From NCBI GenBank assembly GCA_026874595.1, contig CM049306.1, positions 60,952,019 through 61,016,018 on the forward strand: DNA of 64,000 bases, read 5' to 3'. The notes under the pieces were generated by a model. That model did no database searches, was not told the DNA's origin, and saw only the letters and a list, made by a program, of their open reading frames with translations. This DNA is from Sipunculus nudus. Its lineage: Eukaryota > Annelida > Sipuncula > Golfingiida > Sipunculidae. Every line of letters begins with the position of its first letter. Position 1 is the stretch's first letter. Made by a program: the position numbers and the translations under genes. Shown piece after piece: positions 1 to 10,900 of this stretch.

Positions 1-127
1 ACTGGGTAGAAACCCAACCTTGTGATGTAATTTGGAAGTCTCAAAAATACATGAAAAAATGCATCAAAAATAGAAAAAAAATAGAAATGGAGCCATAAGA
101 ATATAAGTTGCTGTGACATAATTTCAG

Positions 128-268
128 GTTCCCAGGGAGATTTATAAGGACCTCTATGGATGTTCAGTTAGAAGTTTCCAGGTCAACGGTTATGATTTGT
201 GCCAAGCTAACGGCTTGCCAGACAGCATGACAGGAGGATGGCCAAATGGAGAGATGACAGACAAAAGG
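128..268 (+). CDS. Candidate exon of an unidentified gene
   Basis: A good acceptor (pyrimidine-rich tract ending TTTCAG at 121-127) is followed by 47 open codons reading VPREIYKDLYG near the start and TGGWPNGEMTDKR at the end. The composition (Cys, Trp, Gly, Asp spread evenly) looks like a folded protein and unlike the surrounding AT-rich DNA. The frame either closes at a TGA at 269-271, which would make this a terminal exon, or is spliced out at the AAAAG/GTGATT junction at 267/268. I do not recognise the family, and no partner exon could be placed because the window begins 127 bases upstream. It could be a chance open stretch. Confidence 0.35.
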
Positions 269-271
269 TGA

Positions 272-1040
272 TTTCTCAGCTCAGTATGACTGAAAGTCGA
301 AAAACACCATGCTCATATACAGGGCTATTGTAAGAATATCACTCTTTTCTGCGAGGAGAGGGTCAGTATAATACAAGATGAAACAGTTCTGATCCAAATA
401 ATTATATTTCAGTAGATTTTCCACAACCCCTTAGATAAGTTTCAGTTCCAATGAAATTGCAGTTCAGCAGTGGTGGAACATTAGTTAATATCAAATCTGA
501 TTTTCATGGATATATTGAAAGTATTTGAGTTTTTTACAGTATACCAATTAACCGGTACTAGGTCACAATTTGTAACACAGTCCCATTTGCCTGCTGAACT
601 ATTTATAGGTCATTTACATAGAGTCAACATGGTTCACAAGGGAATGTGTGAATAAGACAACTGGTCAATGTCTGCTGCTTATATGGTAATCGAGGACAGC
701 CAGTGAAATTAGCTGATTACCATAAGGACTGACTTATTTTGTATAATCAGACATTTCACATGCAATCGTAATTCAATATCTAGCAATGTATTCCAACAGG
801 GCACCACTTATACACAGTGTGATTAGTAAATAACTAGTACAAAATTTTGCAACAAGTTACCACTTTGATCTTTTAGTGTCCGGAATGATGCCACGTGTTT
901 CCTAACAGAATTATTGGAAAAGCAATCAAGATGTTGCAAGAGTCAACTCTTATTACACTTTATTCTTTTATCTATCCATATTAAGCTTTGTATCTAGGTG
1001 TGGGGTTCTGCAAGGTAGACTGCAGAAAAGAGCTATATGA
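272..1040. other. AT-rich stretch with nothing recognised
   Basis: No coding frame of note, no repeat array and no RNA gene could be seen. It separates the exon-like block at the left edge from a LINE remnant. Confidence 0.5.
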
Positions 1041-1666
1041 ATGATCACCTCATCTCCATATATTTCACATTTACCTGATCTGTTTATTTCCCTAAGGTTA
1101 CTAACCCTAGAAAATATCTACAATTATAGTGTTGGTTTATTTATTTATAAGATTAATTATGAAATGTTACATTTAACTGTATCTGAACAATTTTGCAAAA
1201 ACTTATATGTCCATCATTACAGAACAAGGCAGAACAAGGAGAATGCATTTTCCCATGTTCCAGTATGTAAAACTGCAGCAAACAGAAAAACTTCACAAAT
1301 CAAAAGGGTTACAATTTGGAACAATACTATGAAAGATATTAATCCTTGTTGTTCAATACCAACATTTAAACGTCATCTGAAAAAAAAAATTTTCTCCACT
1401 TAAGAGTCATATTAATTATATTTAACTAAATTTTTATAATCAAATGTTTATTAGTTTGCTTTTCTCTGTACTGCAAAAAGTTTAATTTTAGTTTTCTTAT
1501 TGCACAGTGCCTGCACTGTATGACCTACTATTTTAATGTTAATACTGAGAAGACATATACTCTGTCAGTTAGTCCATTTTATCACAGGAATAACTACATG
1601 TATAAATGAATGAACTTTTTCATGTATATTTTATATATACTTGTGGCAATAAAAATGAATTTAATT
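1041..1666 (+). mobile_element. LINE remnant: C-terminal tail of reverse transcriptase ORF plus 3' end
   Basis: The frame 1041-1403 encodes about 120 residues matching in pattern the tail of CR1/L2-type non-LTR retrotransposon polyproteins: LFISLRLLTLENIYNYSVG, then an H-[HY]-x-TR motif (HHYRTRQN), then the typical closing block with IWNNTMKDI and FKRHLKKKI. After the stop, a ~250-base AT-rich 3' region ends in TTGTGGCAATAAAAATGAATTT, close in style to the ends of CR1/L2-like elements. The catalytic reverse-transcriptase and endonuclease parts are absent, so this is a 5'-truncated dead copy. The assignment rests on recalled motif order; the clade is uncertain. Confidence 0.62.
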
Positions 1667-1667
1667 G

Positions 1668-1704
1668 ATTACATATTTACATATTACATATGTAAATATG
1701 TAAT
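1668..1704. repeat. Perfect inverted repeat, 16-bp arms, 5-nt loop
   Basis: ATTACATATTTACATA at 1668-1683 is followed by TTACA and then its exact reverse complement at 1689-1704. It directly follows the LINE 3' end. The motif GATTACATATT recurs again to about 1720, so this is probably a tail-derived simple repeat that became palindromic. Confidence 0.8.
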
Positions 1705-2085
1705 GATTACATATTTCATATTTTTCTAATAATCTTTTAAATAATTTAATATTATTTGGGAAATGTGTGCCTCTTACTGCTTCCTCAAAATAGCTACTTT
1801 TTAAATATGAGTATCTTACTAATTTCTTTTAATACAAAAAAATTCTTCAGCATGTGCACTCACAGACAGAAAACTACTTGGTTTAAAATGGTTATGTTGC
1901 ATAGTGATCTCACATTTGGATAAAATGAAATAAACAAAATTTTAATTAATGGGTTATCTTATAGCTGGGGATGGCACCTTCATTAGACATTCCATTGATT
2001 TTCAGCTGACAGAGCTCCATGTAATTTGACGGTAACTGGGTATTAATCAAGACTTCTAGTCCTGAGTTGCATGCTAAAATCACTT
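1705..2085. other. AT-rich stretch with nothing recognised
   Basis: Apart from the last ATTACATATTT copy at its left edge, no gene, array or transposon end could be identified. Confidence 0.5.
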
Positions 2086-2345
2086 GTTAGGCAAAAAAAT
2101 GTATGGTTCTCAGGCACTTTTTTTTCAGAAACCAGTGCCAGTGGGCAATATTTTATTTTTTTTGTATGTTTCAATTAAAATGTCATATGATTAGGGAAAA
2201 GCATGACAATAACAGATTGTTTTTCTAAACACTACATAACAAAGTAAATCTTATCAAAATTGTATTATTTTATCTTCTTGAAATTTGAAAATAAAAAATA
2301 ATTTTTTTTTAATATTACCTTTTATTTTTTTGGCCTTAGGCCAAG
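2086..2345 (+). mobile_element. MITE copy A, same family as 8318-8632
   Basis: This ~260-bp block shares long stretches with the copy in LRRC27 intron 1: the left end with GGTTCTCAGGCAC, a central GTCATATGAT and GGGAAAAGCA block, CACTACATAACAAAG, and TTGTATTATTTTATCTTCTTG. It ends in CCTTTTATTTTTTTGGCCTTA. The left end (AGGCAAAAAAATG) is roughly the inverse complement of the right end, as expected for terminal inverted repeats. The right inner inverted repeat is decayed here but preserved in copy B. There is no coding capacity, so it is non-autonomous. Confidence 0.7.
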
Positions 2346-3280
2346 ACATGCAATTCTGTGGAGGAAATCTCTATACCTAGCATATGAATGTGTTTAAAAA
2401 GATAGTCATAATAGTCATATACATTGGCTTATGCATTATACAGGTTAGGTACATAAAAGGGTCTAATATTCCATTCAGAAGAGAGGGAAATGCAGCACTT
2501 GGTTATTTATAAACTGGTTATTAATTACTGGAAACCTGCCTATCAAATTTACTTGTAATCAATCAGAATTTTCATCATCAGAGATTAACTGAATTTTCTT
2601 ATGAAGCCCTAATTTCACTGCTGCTATAGGTCACCAGGTTCTGATATTAGTACAAGCTGGGATTTTGAGGCATGAACTCTTGTTTGCATGCTTGAGTTAC
2701 CATGGATCCATTATCGCTGAGGGGGATTTGATATGAGCTGCTACTGCATGATATCATTATTAATCATACAAGGTATCAACTTTTATGCATGACATTTTGT
2801 GTGGGATGTTTTAAATTAGGCCCAATCAGTATAGACTGATCAGTGTTGATAGTCTGTGACTAAGAGTGAGTGTCATTTCCAAACCTTATACGATTATGTG
2901 AAATCGATATACTGATAACCTGAATTCTTTTTAAAGCTGATTAAAAATAACACAAAGATCACAAAGTTTGGAGAATCTTTATGTCTCCAGTGTCTATTTT
3001 TAATTCAGTTCATGCATAAGTTTGACTGAATGTGCCTTTGTTTCAAGTTTATGGAGAAGTTGGACAGGCCTGAGACAAAAAAAGAATTTAATATTAAAAA
3101 GAGCTGTTCTAAAGCATTTATGTAATTCTGGCTTACTTGGAGTGCATATTAATGAACTGTTGGTATGTTCTGTTAAGAACAACCTTATAACACCTCTGTG
3201 ATGGATGCATGAGCTTGCACGAGAAGTTGTTAGTAAACACAACCATGTTGACAAACTGAAAAAAAAAACCATATAAACTA
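2346..3280. other. Non-coding stretch between two MITEs
   Basis: AT-rich sequence without any supported gene. Open frames crossing its right end run into the adjacent MITE and are not credible. Confidence 0.5.
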
Positions 3281-3603
3281 AAGCCGCGTGTCCACTTGTA
3301 CCGATGCGGTGCGTGTGCGGTGCAGATACGTAGTTGGATATTTTGTGCGTGTGTCCATTAGATACGTTTTTCAGTGCATTTTTAGGTCTTTCACTCTCTT
3401 TCACCTCTACAAAATGGCACTTTCCGCATGCGTTTCCGAACCCGTGGCTACAATGTCTGGTTTTCAAAAAACGTATCCTTTTCCGCACGCCACACACACT
3501 CCGCACCGCACAAGTGGTCACACTCCTTTATTCCATATGCACAATTTAAAATGCGTCCGCATCTGCATCCGTATCCTAACCGCATAAGTGGAAACGCAGC
3601 TTA
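3281..3603. mobile_element. MITE-like element with ~45-bp terminal inverted repeats
   Basis: The left end reads AAGCCGCGTGTCCACTTG and the right end, on the complementary strand, AAGCTGCGTTTCCACTTA. Both continue inward into CpG-rich sequence with TGCGG and GCAGATRCGG-type motifs. The ~320-bp segment is much richer in CpG than its surroundings and is open in several frames on both strands because of this composition. No transposase is present. No clear target-site duplication could be fixed by eye. Confidence 0.65.
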
Positions 3604-6420
3604 AGTGGTTAGTTGCATATGTGTGGAAGGTGAATGTCATCAGTTAATAAGGCCATTTGCAAACTTTGGTTTGTCTGACTTGGCGTGAGACCTCCTTGTT
3701 GAAAGTGTCTGCATTATTTTGATGCCCCCACATGTTATCAACACATGAATATAAACAAAACAAATAGCCATGCGTGCAGTGTGAACCTTCATATATCAGA
3801 ATAGGCCCCTTTAAAGATGAGGATGATGTCTGGTTTTTAAGGTACTGAATTAAGAGATGAAGGTCACAGGTTCTGTGATGAAATGGTGAATTATCTATAA
3901 AACCTCAGAGATCCTCCCCAAGATCATTACAACAAATACAGGTTATGGTTTCAGGGTTATTCTTATTAACTTATATATGAAACCTGAAGTGCAGAGGACT
4001 TATAAATTATAACATATCATTCTTATCATATGGTTTCCTTCATTCTCATTCTGTAGAAAATGCTGCTCAGTAACAAGTTAAAGCAATAGACTTATCTTTG
4101 AAACATGTATTAGCTGATTAATTTTTTTGAGTGGATCTAAAACTTGCTGTCACAAGATATTATATGTTTGTTTGTACATAATCAGGTGTACAGTCTCTGT
4201 TTGCTTTAATCATGTTTCACTTTTTTGGCATTCATTTATAAATAAAATTCTATCAAAACATTTTTCATTAGCATCCGACTTCTTCTAGTTCAATTTCCAA
4301 GTCTTTTCAGGTATCAAGGGGAATATGCATTACATGAGTAACTGACTTATTCTGACATTTCCAAGATCATTAAACAATCATTTATTTGTGTGTATGTGAT
4401 ATATTTATTAAATATGATGAAGAAATATATGCAAATATTATTGCAAACATTTACTGTGGGTTAACATTATTAATTCAGGACAGACATTATCTGGTAACAT
4501 CTGGCACTCAGCAGCAGCTTGACCATCATGTTGGACCTTTGTGCAGCCTCATACATAACTGTTTATATGAATTGTTTATCCGAAAAAAACTGATACCCTG
4601 AGCTGTTTAGATAAACAAAACTGTACTGTATATTCAAATTTAAAGTTGGAATTAATTTATTTTTAATTTCAAGATGAACACTTGTGTTGAAGGATAAAGT
4701 GTTATTGAATTTTACATTTTGTTTAAGTTATGTAATTATGAAAAAACATCTTATTGTAAAAGTTTTTATCTGCAAGCCTGGTTCACATTAAAAGCATGTT
4801 GTAATGTTCAGTGTTTTGATATTCATTGCCTATTGGCTCTGTTACCTCATTTATCCAAGGCAATTTGCACTTCATCCTTTTTACATGTCAGGTTTAAGGT
4901 CTTAAGACAGTTTGCTCATTATGCAATGATTTAAATCTGCAAAGCCAGCAATTAGGACTTTAATGTGCTGTCTGTTATAGTCTGATTAAACAGGAAGCCC
5001 TTAAAGCCACCTACATCAAGCTAAATCATTGTTACACAAAAAGAAATTGTCAATCACACAAAGGAGTCTTTAGGATCTTCCAGTAAATCATGTAAAAATG
5101 ATAAATTAAAATGTGTAATTAATTAAAACACATAGAAGTGCCACAAGTTCTTGGCATAATGCTGTCTTAAGCTTGAGTAGCTTTAGCAAAAGATAATAAT
5201 CATACTTGGTGAAGATTTTCTCTTACATTTCCATTTAAGTATTTCAATGTTGTGATTATTTTAATCTGCCTCTAAGCTTTACCAATTCAGTCTTCCTTAA
5301 ATATCCCATATAACAATTTAATTGATGTGGGCTAATGTACTTTATGTGGACATATTTTGTGTGTACTTATGCTGGTCATGTGAGTTATGGTCAGTTCAGG
5401 TGGCAGCTGGACGCAGCTGGTGGTTAATTGGGGGGATGTCTTAACACAGGTCACATAAACTAATGAATGTATTATTGACAGACCTTTTTCAATTTCTTGA
5501 CAAGGGCTTATATGTAGCTCTGTCCTAGCTATGTATCTGTTAAAAATTAATAAACATACTTTCACCATAGATGGAAAGTAGGATTTAGCATTCATAAAGA
5601 CACCCAGTATCTGGCTATAATTAAATGTATAAGACTGTATTACTTTATAGTCCTAAATTGTTTAAAACTGAGAGCTAGAAAGATGATAATTCTTGAGAAG
5701 CTATCTAACTGAACCATGACATTCAAACTTTTGTCTGAGTTTCAAACATAATCACTGTTCAAAGGGAAGAAGTTACACAAATAATTAGCATAATCGCATC
5801 TATCACTAATATGCAACTGCACTTGAAAGTATAAAATTATAATTATTTAGTGATATCAATGAACAAATGTCTGTTGTACACAAGGTTTCAGGCTGGAATT
5901 TAGTATTTTTATAAACTAGCATATCAATTAAAGAAGTAAGTAACTGTGAAGGAATGAGACAAACCTATATAATTGGCTACAACCAAACCAATAAACATAC
6001 AAAGAATTTCAATCTCATATCACTGATAATAGCCAAGCTCACTGGTCTTTTGCACTGGGGTATGCATTGAAAATCATCTGATTGGTTATCATAAATATTC
6101 TAAAAAAGTGGAAATGTTAAAGACTTAAAGTAGAGTTGGCAATTTAAGTGGGATACCTGGTCACCAGGCACCAATAACCAGATAAATCTGGAGGGTTGTA
6201 AAATATAGATGTTGGTTTTCATCATAATGCTTTCAAATCATATTTGGCTATAAATCAATTTTTGTGCCATATATCCTGTGATGATATTTAAATTTGTTCG
6301 AAAAATCGCCCAATTTTATTTGACACTCTGCTGAAAAGGCAAATATAATAAAACATGTTGCACATAAAGGCTTCATCATAGAAAAACATTTGAAAATACA
6401 TTGCCAAAGCAATAAACTGG
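3604..6420. other. Non-coding stretch, nothing recognised
   Basis: About 2.8 kb of AT-rich DNA. It should contain introns of the minus-strand gene whose first coding exon lies at 6577-6628, but no second exon with convincing splice sites could be placed. No RNA gene or array was seen. Confidence 0.45.
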
Positions 6421-6422
6421 CA

Positions 6423-6424
<2 letters not shown>

Positions 6425-6520
<96 letters not shown>

Positions 6521-6547
6521 GTACATATATATATATGTATATATATA
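6425..6547. repeat. (TA)n microsatellite, ~120 bp, interrupted
   Basis: Nearly uninterrupted alternating A and T, broken only by a few GTA and AAATGTAC units. It lies about 30 bp inside the intron next to the donor of the MIC19-like exon. Tyr-Ile open frames across it are artefacts of the repeat. Confidence 0.95.
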
Positions 6548-6576
6548 CACTCCAGGAAATTGATAAATCCACCTAC

Positions 6577-6628
6577 CTTCACCATTGGCATCAAATGATG
6601 CTTTACGGGCTGACTGTCCCACTCCCAT
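6577..6628 (-). CDS. Probable first coding exon of a MICOS subunit (MIC19/MIC25, CHCHD3/6-like)
   Basis: On the minus strand, ATG at 6628-6626 opens [17 protein letters not shown] and is followed by a strong donor (GAAG/GTAGGT, GT at 6576-6575). The peptide has Gly2 and Ser6, the N-myristoylation pattern, then basic residues and a Phe-Asp/Glu acidic run. That order is characteristic of the MIC19/MIC25 family, inner-membrane proteins that scaffold cristae junctions. Only 17 residues are visible; the coiled-coil and CHCH exons would lie to the left and were not found. The gene would be divergent from LRRC27, about 1.1 kb away start to start. The identification is by pattern only. Confidence 0.42.
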
Positions 6629-7189
6629 GATGTCTGTCACTGCCTCTGTAACAGCTCCAGCACTGAACAGTTATTACTCTCCGTCCAGCAGCCCTGAATA
6701 ATATCCTCTCAACAGGAGTCTACGCCACTCCATCAATTATACCCTGACATGCATGCACTGACTGGAGGTATGTGTGGCACAGGTACACTACCTACGATTT
6801 CCTGTTGTCATTAATTAACCGTCATTAAATGTTACTTATCCCGCCATGCGCTTTGTGAATGTCGACGTTTTGCTTTTTGTTTCAATTTCAGATCTTCACC
6901 CTTCTTTCATAGGAAATTTAAAGACTTTATAAAAATAATGTAATTATTGATTCAAAATTATATATGGTATTAAATACAAAACACTGAATATATCCTTGTT
7001 GCTGGATCCTTATACAAAAATGAACTCATAAACTGAATGATCAATACAAGTGTCAGCAAAGCAAAAATGTCCAAAACTCAAAACTTCGTCAGTTCAAAGG
7101 CCAAAGTGCACAGGGAGCTCAAGTTTCTTTGATCTGCGTCCCCTTATCCTTTGTAATCAGAGTTTCCACGCTTCAATCAAAGAAGTTCA

Positions 7190-7570
7190 CTGGTCGTGTC
7201 CAGAAGGCCGGTGCTGCTGTCACTGGCACTGAGTGCAAGCTTTGAACGTGTGCTGGTCATGCGGGGCCGCTCCAACCCAACAACTGATAAACGGCCAGTT
7301 ATCATCAATCACCGGCGCAAAGTAACACCGAAACGAATTAACACTCGTGCCTTCACAAATGAACCGGATTGCCGCCTTCTGCCGCGCTGATTTCGCTAAT
7401 TTGAACCCCAACGCCAGCTCTTTTATTCCCGCGTTTCCAATTTGTTGGCGCCGTGTCAGTGTTTTGCGTCCACATTCCAGGAACATGGTGAACACCGTTT
7501 CGGGGAATCCTCGAAAGTCACGTGACCTGGTCGCTATAGCCACCGCTTGAGCTTGATCCGCCATATTGAA
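7190..7570. promoter_or_regulatory. CpG-rich probable promoter of LRRC27, with E-box palindrome and YY1-like site
   Basis: This ~380-bp segment is clearly richer in G, C and CpG than its flanks and sits 150 bp upstream of the LRRC27 start codon. It contains the palindrome GTCACGTGAC (7517-7526), a binding sequence for USF/MiT-type bHLH-ZIP factors, and CCGCCATATTG (7558-7568), which fits the YY1 consensus and commonly lies at transcription starts. The minus strand is open for 114 codons from an ATG inside the YY1 site. That could be a divergent gene, but few stops are expected in CpG-rich DNA. Confidence 0.5.
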
Positions 7571-7719
7571 ATGGTGTGCTGGTCAAGACGTGGTGCTCTC
7601 GCTTCATGTGTTTTGTCATTTGCTCATCTTTGTGTATCTGGGTATAAACCAACAGCTGAGAAATATGTGATAAAGGAATAATGGTTGTGAAAAACTACAA
7701 TAGGAGTTCTTAAAGACAT

Positions 7720-7947
7720 ATGAACATGTCGTACGCAAACGGAAGTGACTTTGAGCAAGAGGACCCTGGCCCGCCACCTGACGGGAGGGATGCCCCATCC
7801 GCTGGTACCCGTAAAAGAGTAGAGACTGAGGCTGCTGTAGCCCGCCTTATTGACGAGGCAGGAAAAAATGGTGCTAAAATTCTAGAGCTTAACAACAAAA
7901 ACATCAAAAGCATTCCAGTTGCCCTACTCGAACTGTCACAACTACAG
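7720..7947 (+). CDS. LRRC27: LRRC27 exon 1: start codon, acidic N-terminus, first LRR
   Basis: 76 codons, ending in phase 0 at CTACAG/GTGATT. After a Pro/Asp-rich leader the first repeat, AKILELNNKNIKSIPVALLE, has the LxLxxNxIxxIP pattern. Confidence 0.85.
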
Positions 7948-10900
7948 GTGATTCAGATCCAAAGTTTACACTTAGTCATTAAAATCTCCATTGGCATTGA
8001 TTTTTGTATATTATTAATGTTATTATTATAATTATAAAGGTATAAAGCCATAACACAATTAAAATGATAAACATATGTACTGAAAACAAACTTCAAAACT
8101 TTATATGCCATGGACAAATAACTGTGACAGTGACACAAACAATGTATTTCTCTCTCTCTCTCTCTCTCTCTATATCTATATCTATATATATATATATATA
8201 TATAATATATATATTCATGATTTATAGAGAGGAATACGAGTAGAGTCAAGTGCTTATTACTATGATTAGCTGGTAGTGCAGGTGTTGAATTCACATTTAT
8301 CTGCAATATAAAATGTAACAGGCCAAAAAATAAAAAGGTATGGTTCTCAGGCACTTTTTTTCAGAAAGCATTGCGGGCTAGCGGTATTTTATTTTTGACC
8401 TATTTTTTTGTTTGTTTTGATAAAAATGTCATATGATAAGGGAAAAGCAAGAAAATAACAGTTTTTTCCTGCTAAACAGGTAAAAACACTACATAACAAA
8501 GGAAACAGTATCAAAATTGTATTATTTTATCTTCTTGTAGGATGAAAACCAAAATAATAATGTTTGATGCGGGGGGTTCAAACTTATTGGGCGGTACCTG
8601 AGAATCGAACCTTTTATTTTTTCGGCCTTAACCGACAGATCTTGTTTGTAATGTGAGGACTCGAGAAGGGCAAATGTGGTTAAACAGCACATTCAGTCAG
8701 GATTGGGCGAGTAATACCCAGGTGTCTTTGACCCAGTCAGTGTGCCATAGTTGACACCATATTGCCCATACTGAAACCTTTAAAACCCATAAACCCCGGG
8801 TTTACCCAGAAAAACCCACTGGGCTGGGCTTTATGCTTAAAATCCAGGTTATACCCAACCCTGCATTCAGTTCAAGATAGTGCACAGGCTGTATAAATCA
8901 ATTAGTATGAAAAGAAGGTCAAAGAGCATACCACAGCAGATTAAAATGTTGCATGTTGGAATTAAAATAAACTTCTGTCAAGTTAAGTTTTTTTTAAATA
9001 ATACAGGTATTTACTTCCCAGTAATGGTAATATACAGTTAATAGGCCTGCATGTGTTTTATGTTGCTTAATTGCTCTTTTAAAATTCTGACAGGGGGTTC
9101 CTCGTCATAAATTTTAGAATTACTAATAATTACTGAAACAAGGTCTGTGTCCAAAAGGATTGACCAACAATCACTCTTTGGCCCAAGTTTGAAACCTGCT
9201 GGCTGCTGGTGCACTGTGCCAGCATAAAATTTGTTTATTTTCAGTTAACATAGACATACCTACATTAGCACAAATCTAGGTTAACCAAATTGACAAGGTG
9301 AACCATAACAGATTATATATATATACATATGCCTTTGGTCTCTACATGAATTGTAATGTTAAAAAAATAATTACAGAGATATGTTAATTCTAAATTCATC
9401 TTGGATGTAAAAGAATCTTTTGCAGAAATTAAGACATAAACACAACATCTGTAATAATACTGTATATGTGTATGTTTTTCTTCATAAGAACATTTGATGT
9501 GTGCTTAAATAATTGGCAGGTTTTTAGAAGATTCATCTGCAATTTTCAGAAAACAGAATCTCTGAGCAGTTTCTTTAAATCTGACCACTAGTAGGGGATC
9601 ACTCATGTAATGTAAGATAGATCATCAGTAAAAATTAGCTCATCTCTACCAACCAATATTATAAATAAGAATTAATTGGTTGTTTATGAGAATGTAATTT
9701 GTGACCAGACAATATATAGACCTGTACATTGCCTTGGCATAAAGTAATTGTCATTACAAGGCCTTGCTTGAAACAACCAATTGTAGCAATGTACAGCCAC
9801 CTGATGAACATTACTTTAACATATTATTTATAAAGTGTGGCATGTTGGCTGGTATCAAAGCCAACAAAGGCAGTTTGGGACATTTAAATTATGACATCAC
9901 TTAGAATCCAATAATCTGATCAAGACAAATTGTTCTTTTAGGTTTTGGTAGTGGTTTTGAATATCACTTTCATATTTATGTTATTTTGAAGTTTGCATCA
10001 TTTGAATTAATTACTGTTTTAGTACCTGTACCTGGAAGGAAATGAGCTTACTAGTTTACCTGAGAACTTTTTTGACTGCCTGAGTAATTTACGCTGGCTG
10101 GACTTGAGGAGGAACTACCTAGAATCTATACCCAGCACATATATTGGCCGCCACAAGCACCTACGCAGTCTTCTATTGGAGAGCAACAACCTTAAAACAC
10201 TGCCACTTGAACTTGGTAAGTTATGTTGTATCTCAAGGAAAAATGCAGTATTTTCATTTAAGCTACCTACAGCAGGCTCTATAAAATCTTTTAATGTGTT
10301 CTTAAGCTCTTCCTATTAATGCTTCTTACATATTGATGTTTACTTTTTAATGCGAACAAGGAAGGTTTCATTTGTGCATGCAACTGCCCACAGGGAGGAA
10401 GAATGGAACTGGCCATTTTTCATGTGATAACCCTAATCATTAGGTCCTAGATATTGGCCACGCATGACTACACTGCAGGTGCAGTTATATTTGAGGCTGA
10501 GAATACCGTGCTGTCCTCTGGTGGGTGTATTGTCAACCAGTCTGCCAAAAGACCAGTCACTGGATGGTGATAAATGCACAGATTAACCCTATATTTAATT
10601 AATGCTGTAAAATTAACTGTATAAATCTTATGTCATCTTCACATAAGATTTTGTTGATCACCAGCTGTATATGGGGGAGACATGTTGTTTTCAATGACAT
10701 TGTCTGTTGCCATCTGTTAGGCATCTTATATGTGATAACTTTTTTAGGGCTGCTTGTATTTTCTCCTGAAATTTGAAAAGCACATTGTATCTACTTAAAT
10801 CTTGATTTTCAAAGTGAAATCTGTGCATTTATACATTTATCAAGATACTATAACTTTTGAGATAAGGCATAGTGCCCCCCCCCCCCCCACCCAGATTTGG

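Noticed and set aside
3000-3521. 173-codon minus-strand frame
   Set aside because: It crosses the boundary of the CpG-rich MITE at 3281-3603 and shows no motif or splice context; openness comes from composition.
6248-6640. 130-codon Tyr-Ile-rich minus-strand frame
   Set aside because: Only its first 22 codons precede a strong splice donor; the rest reads through a (TA)n microsatellite in the intron. The upstream start is a GTG; the ATG is at 6628.
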